Source: Oscillospiraceae bacterium
Lineage (GTDB): Bacteria; Bacillota; Clostridia; Oscillospirales; Oscillospiraceae
Length of the DNA: 48,968 nt
Direction: 5' to 3'
Assembly (NCBI GenBank): GCA_017411265.1
Contig: JAFRDL010000043.1
Span: forward strand, 1 to 48,968
The position numbers and the translations under genes were made by a program. The number at the start of each line of letters is the position of its first letter. The stretch's first letter is position 1. Shown here piece after piece: positions 48,456-48,968 of the stretch. A model generated the notes under the pieces. That model saw nothing but the letters and a program-made list of their open reading frames with translations, made no database searches and was not told the origin of the DNA.

Positions 48456-48968
48456 ATGGAGGACGCGCAGATCGTGGATCTGTACTGGCAGCGCAGCGAG
48501 GAGGCGCTGACGGAGACGGAACGAAAATACGGGCGGCTCTGCCGCTCGGTGGCCCGGAACATCCTGGAGAACGACCAGGACGCGGAGGAAATGGTGAACG
48601 ACACCTGGCTGGCGGCGTGGAATTCCATGCCGGTCAACCGGCCCCGTGCTCTTGGCGCGTATCTGGCGAAGATCACCCGGAACTTTTCCATCTCCCGGGC
48701 GCTGGAACGCAGCCGGCGCAAGCGCGGCGGAGGCGAGCTGCCCCTGGCCCTGGACGAGCTGGCAGAGTGCGTGGCGGCTCCGGGCAGCCCGGAGCTGGCC
48801 GCGGAGATGCGCGAGCTCACCGAGCGGATCGACGCCTTTCTCCGCACTCTCCCGGCCACGGAGCGGCAGGTGTTCGTGAGCCGCTACTGGTACATGGCCG
48901 GGGTGGACGAGATCGCCCGGCGCTTCGGCTTCACCCACGGCAAAACCGCCGGCATGCTCTTCCGCACC
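48456..48968 (+). CDS. ECF-type RNA polymerase sigma factor, N-terminal 171 residues (3' end outside window)
   Basis: An open frame from ATG 48456, with AAAGGA upstream, to the right edge. Region 2 is visible as D-A-E-E-M-V-N-D-T-W-L-A-A-W-N (about residues 42-56) and A-Y-L-A-K-I-T-R-N-F (about 68-77). Region 4 follows as L-P-A-T-E-R-Q-V-F-V-S-R-Y-W (about 130-143) and the helix-turn-helix D-E-I-A-R-R-F-G-F-T. The two regions are joined by a long Gly/Glu/Leu-rich linker (about 85-125). It should direct RNA polymerase to an ECF regulon. An anti-sigma gene would be expected just outside the window. An ECF-like promoter lies upstream. Confidence 0.88.
   Translation, partial: MEDAQIVDLYWQRSEEALTETERKYGRLCRSVARNILENDQDAEEMVNDTWLAAWNSMPVNRPRALGAYLAKITRNFSISRALERSRRKRGGGELPLALDELAECVAAPGSPELAAEMRELTERIDAFLRTLPATERQVFVSRYWYMAGVDEIARRFGFTHGKTAGMLFRT

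Overview
The window is GC-rich chromosomal DNA from what looks like an anaerobic Gram-positive Clostridia, probably Oscillospiraceae or a relative. This is inferred from gene content: a short B12-dependent MetH, an EFR1-type ferredoxin, an LCP protein, CotH, TepA and a DHHW protein. No rRNA, tRNA, CRISPR array, phage genes or intact transposase were seen.

Region 1 (1-5309) is housekeeping: the 3' end of metH, an M32 carboxypeptidase and a DUF819 membrane protein on the plus strand, then an EFR1 flavodoxin-ferredoxin and a ribokinase on the minus strand. Region 2 (5310-8856) is scarred accessory DNA. It holds a second, decayed copy of a nitroreductase 3' end, a chimeric remnant joining the start of a SUMT/CobA gene to the end of an iron/corrinoid-binding lipoprotein gene, an AT-rich zinc phospholipase C-like gene, a MITE-like repeat, the intact nitroreductase and a small helical protein.

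Region 3 (8857-44553, about 36 kb) is a large envelope polysaccharide locus. It encodes a polyprenyl-phosphate sugar transferase that starts the repeat unit, at least eight GT4/GT2 glycosyltransferases (one split by an in-frame stop), two tandem GT14 enzymes, a Wzx-type flippase, two Wzy/O-antigen-ligase-like membrane proteins, an LCP protein likely to join the polymer to the wall, and an MBOAT + DHHW pair likely to O-acetylate it. A tightly coupled five-gene block (23952-29088) matches the whole WbpA/WbpI/WbpB/WbpD/WbpE route to UDP-2,3-diacetamido-mannuronic acid. Less expected members are an HflK/HflC-like SPFH pair coupled to a glycosyltransferase, a membrane-anchored protein with six W-x-V-P-like repeats plus a leucine-rich tail, and a 1083-residue CotH protein with four lamin-tail domains. 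No Wzz chain-length regulator or tyrosine kinase is visible here. VanZ and TepA genes sit inside this stretch.

Region 4 (44557-48968) returns to housekeeping: a minus-strand operon prfA, a fused threonylcarbamoyl-AMP synthase/dephospho-CoA kinase, and an M18 aminopeptidase. It ends with the start of an ECF sigma factor gene that runs off the right edge behind an ECF-type promoter-like sequence. Many transcription units have readable sigma-70 promoters with 17-18 base spacers and strong, often bidirectional terminators, so unit boundaries are fairly clear.
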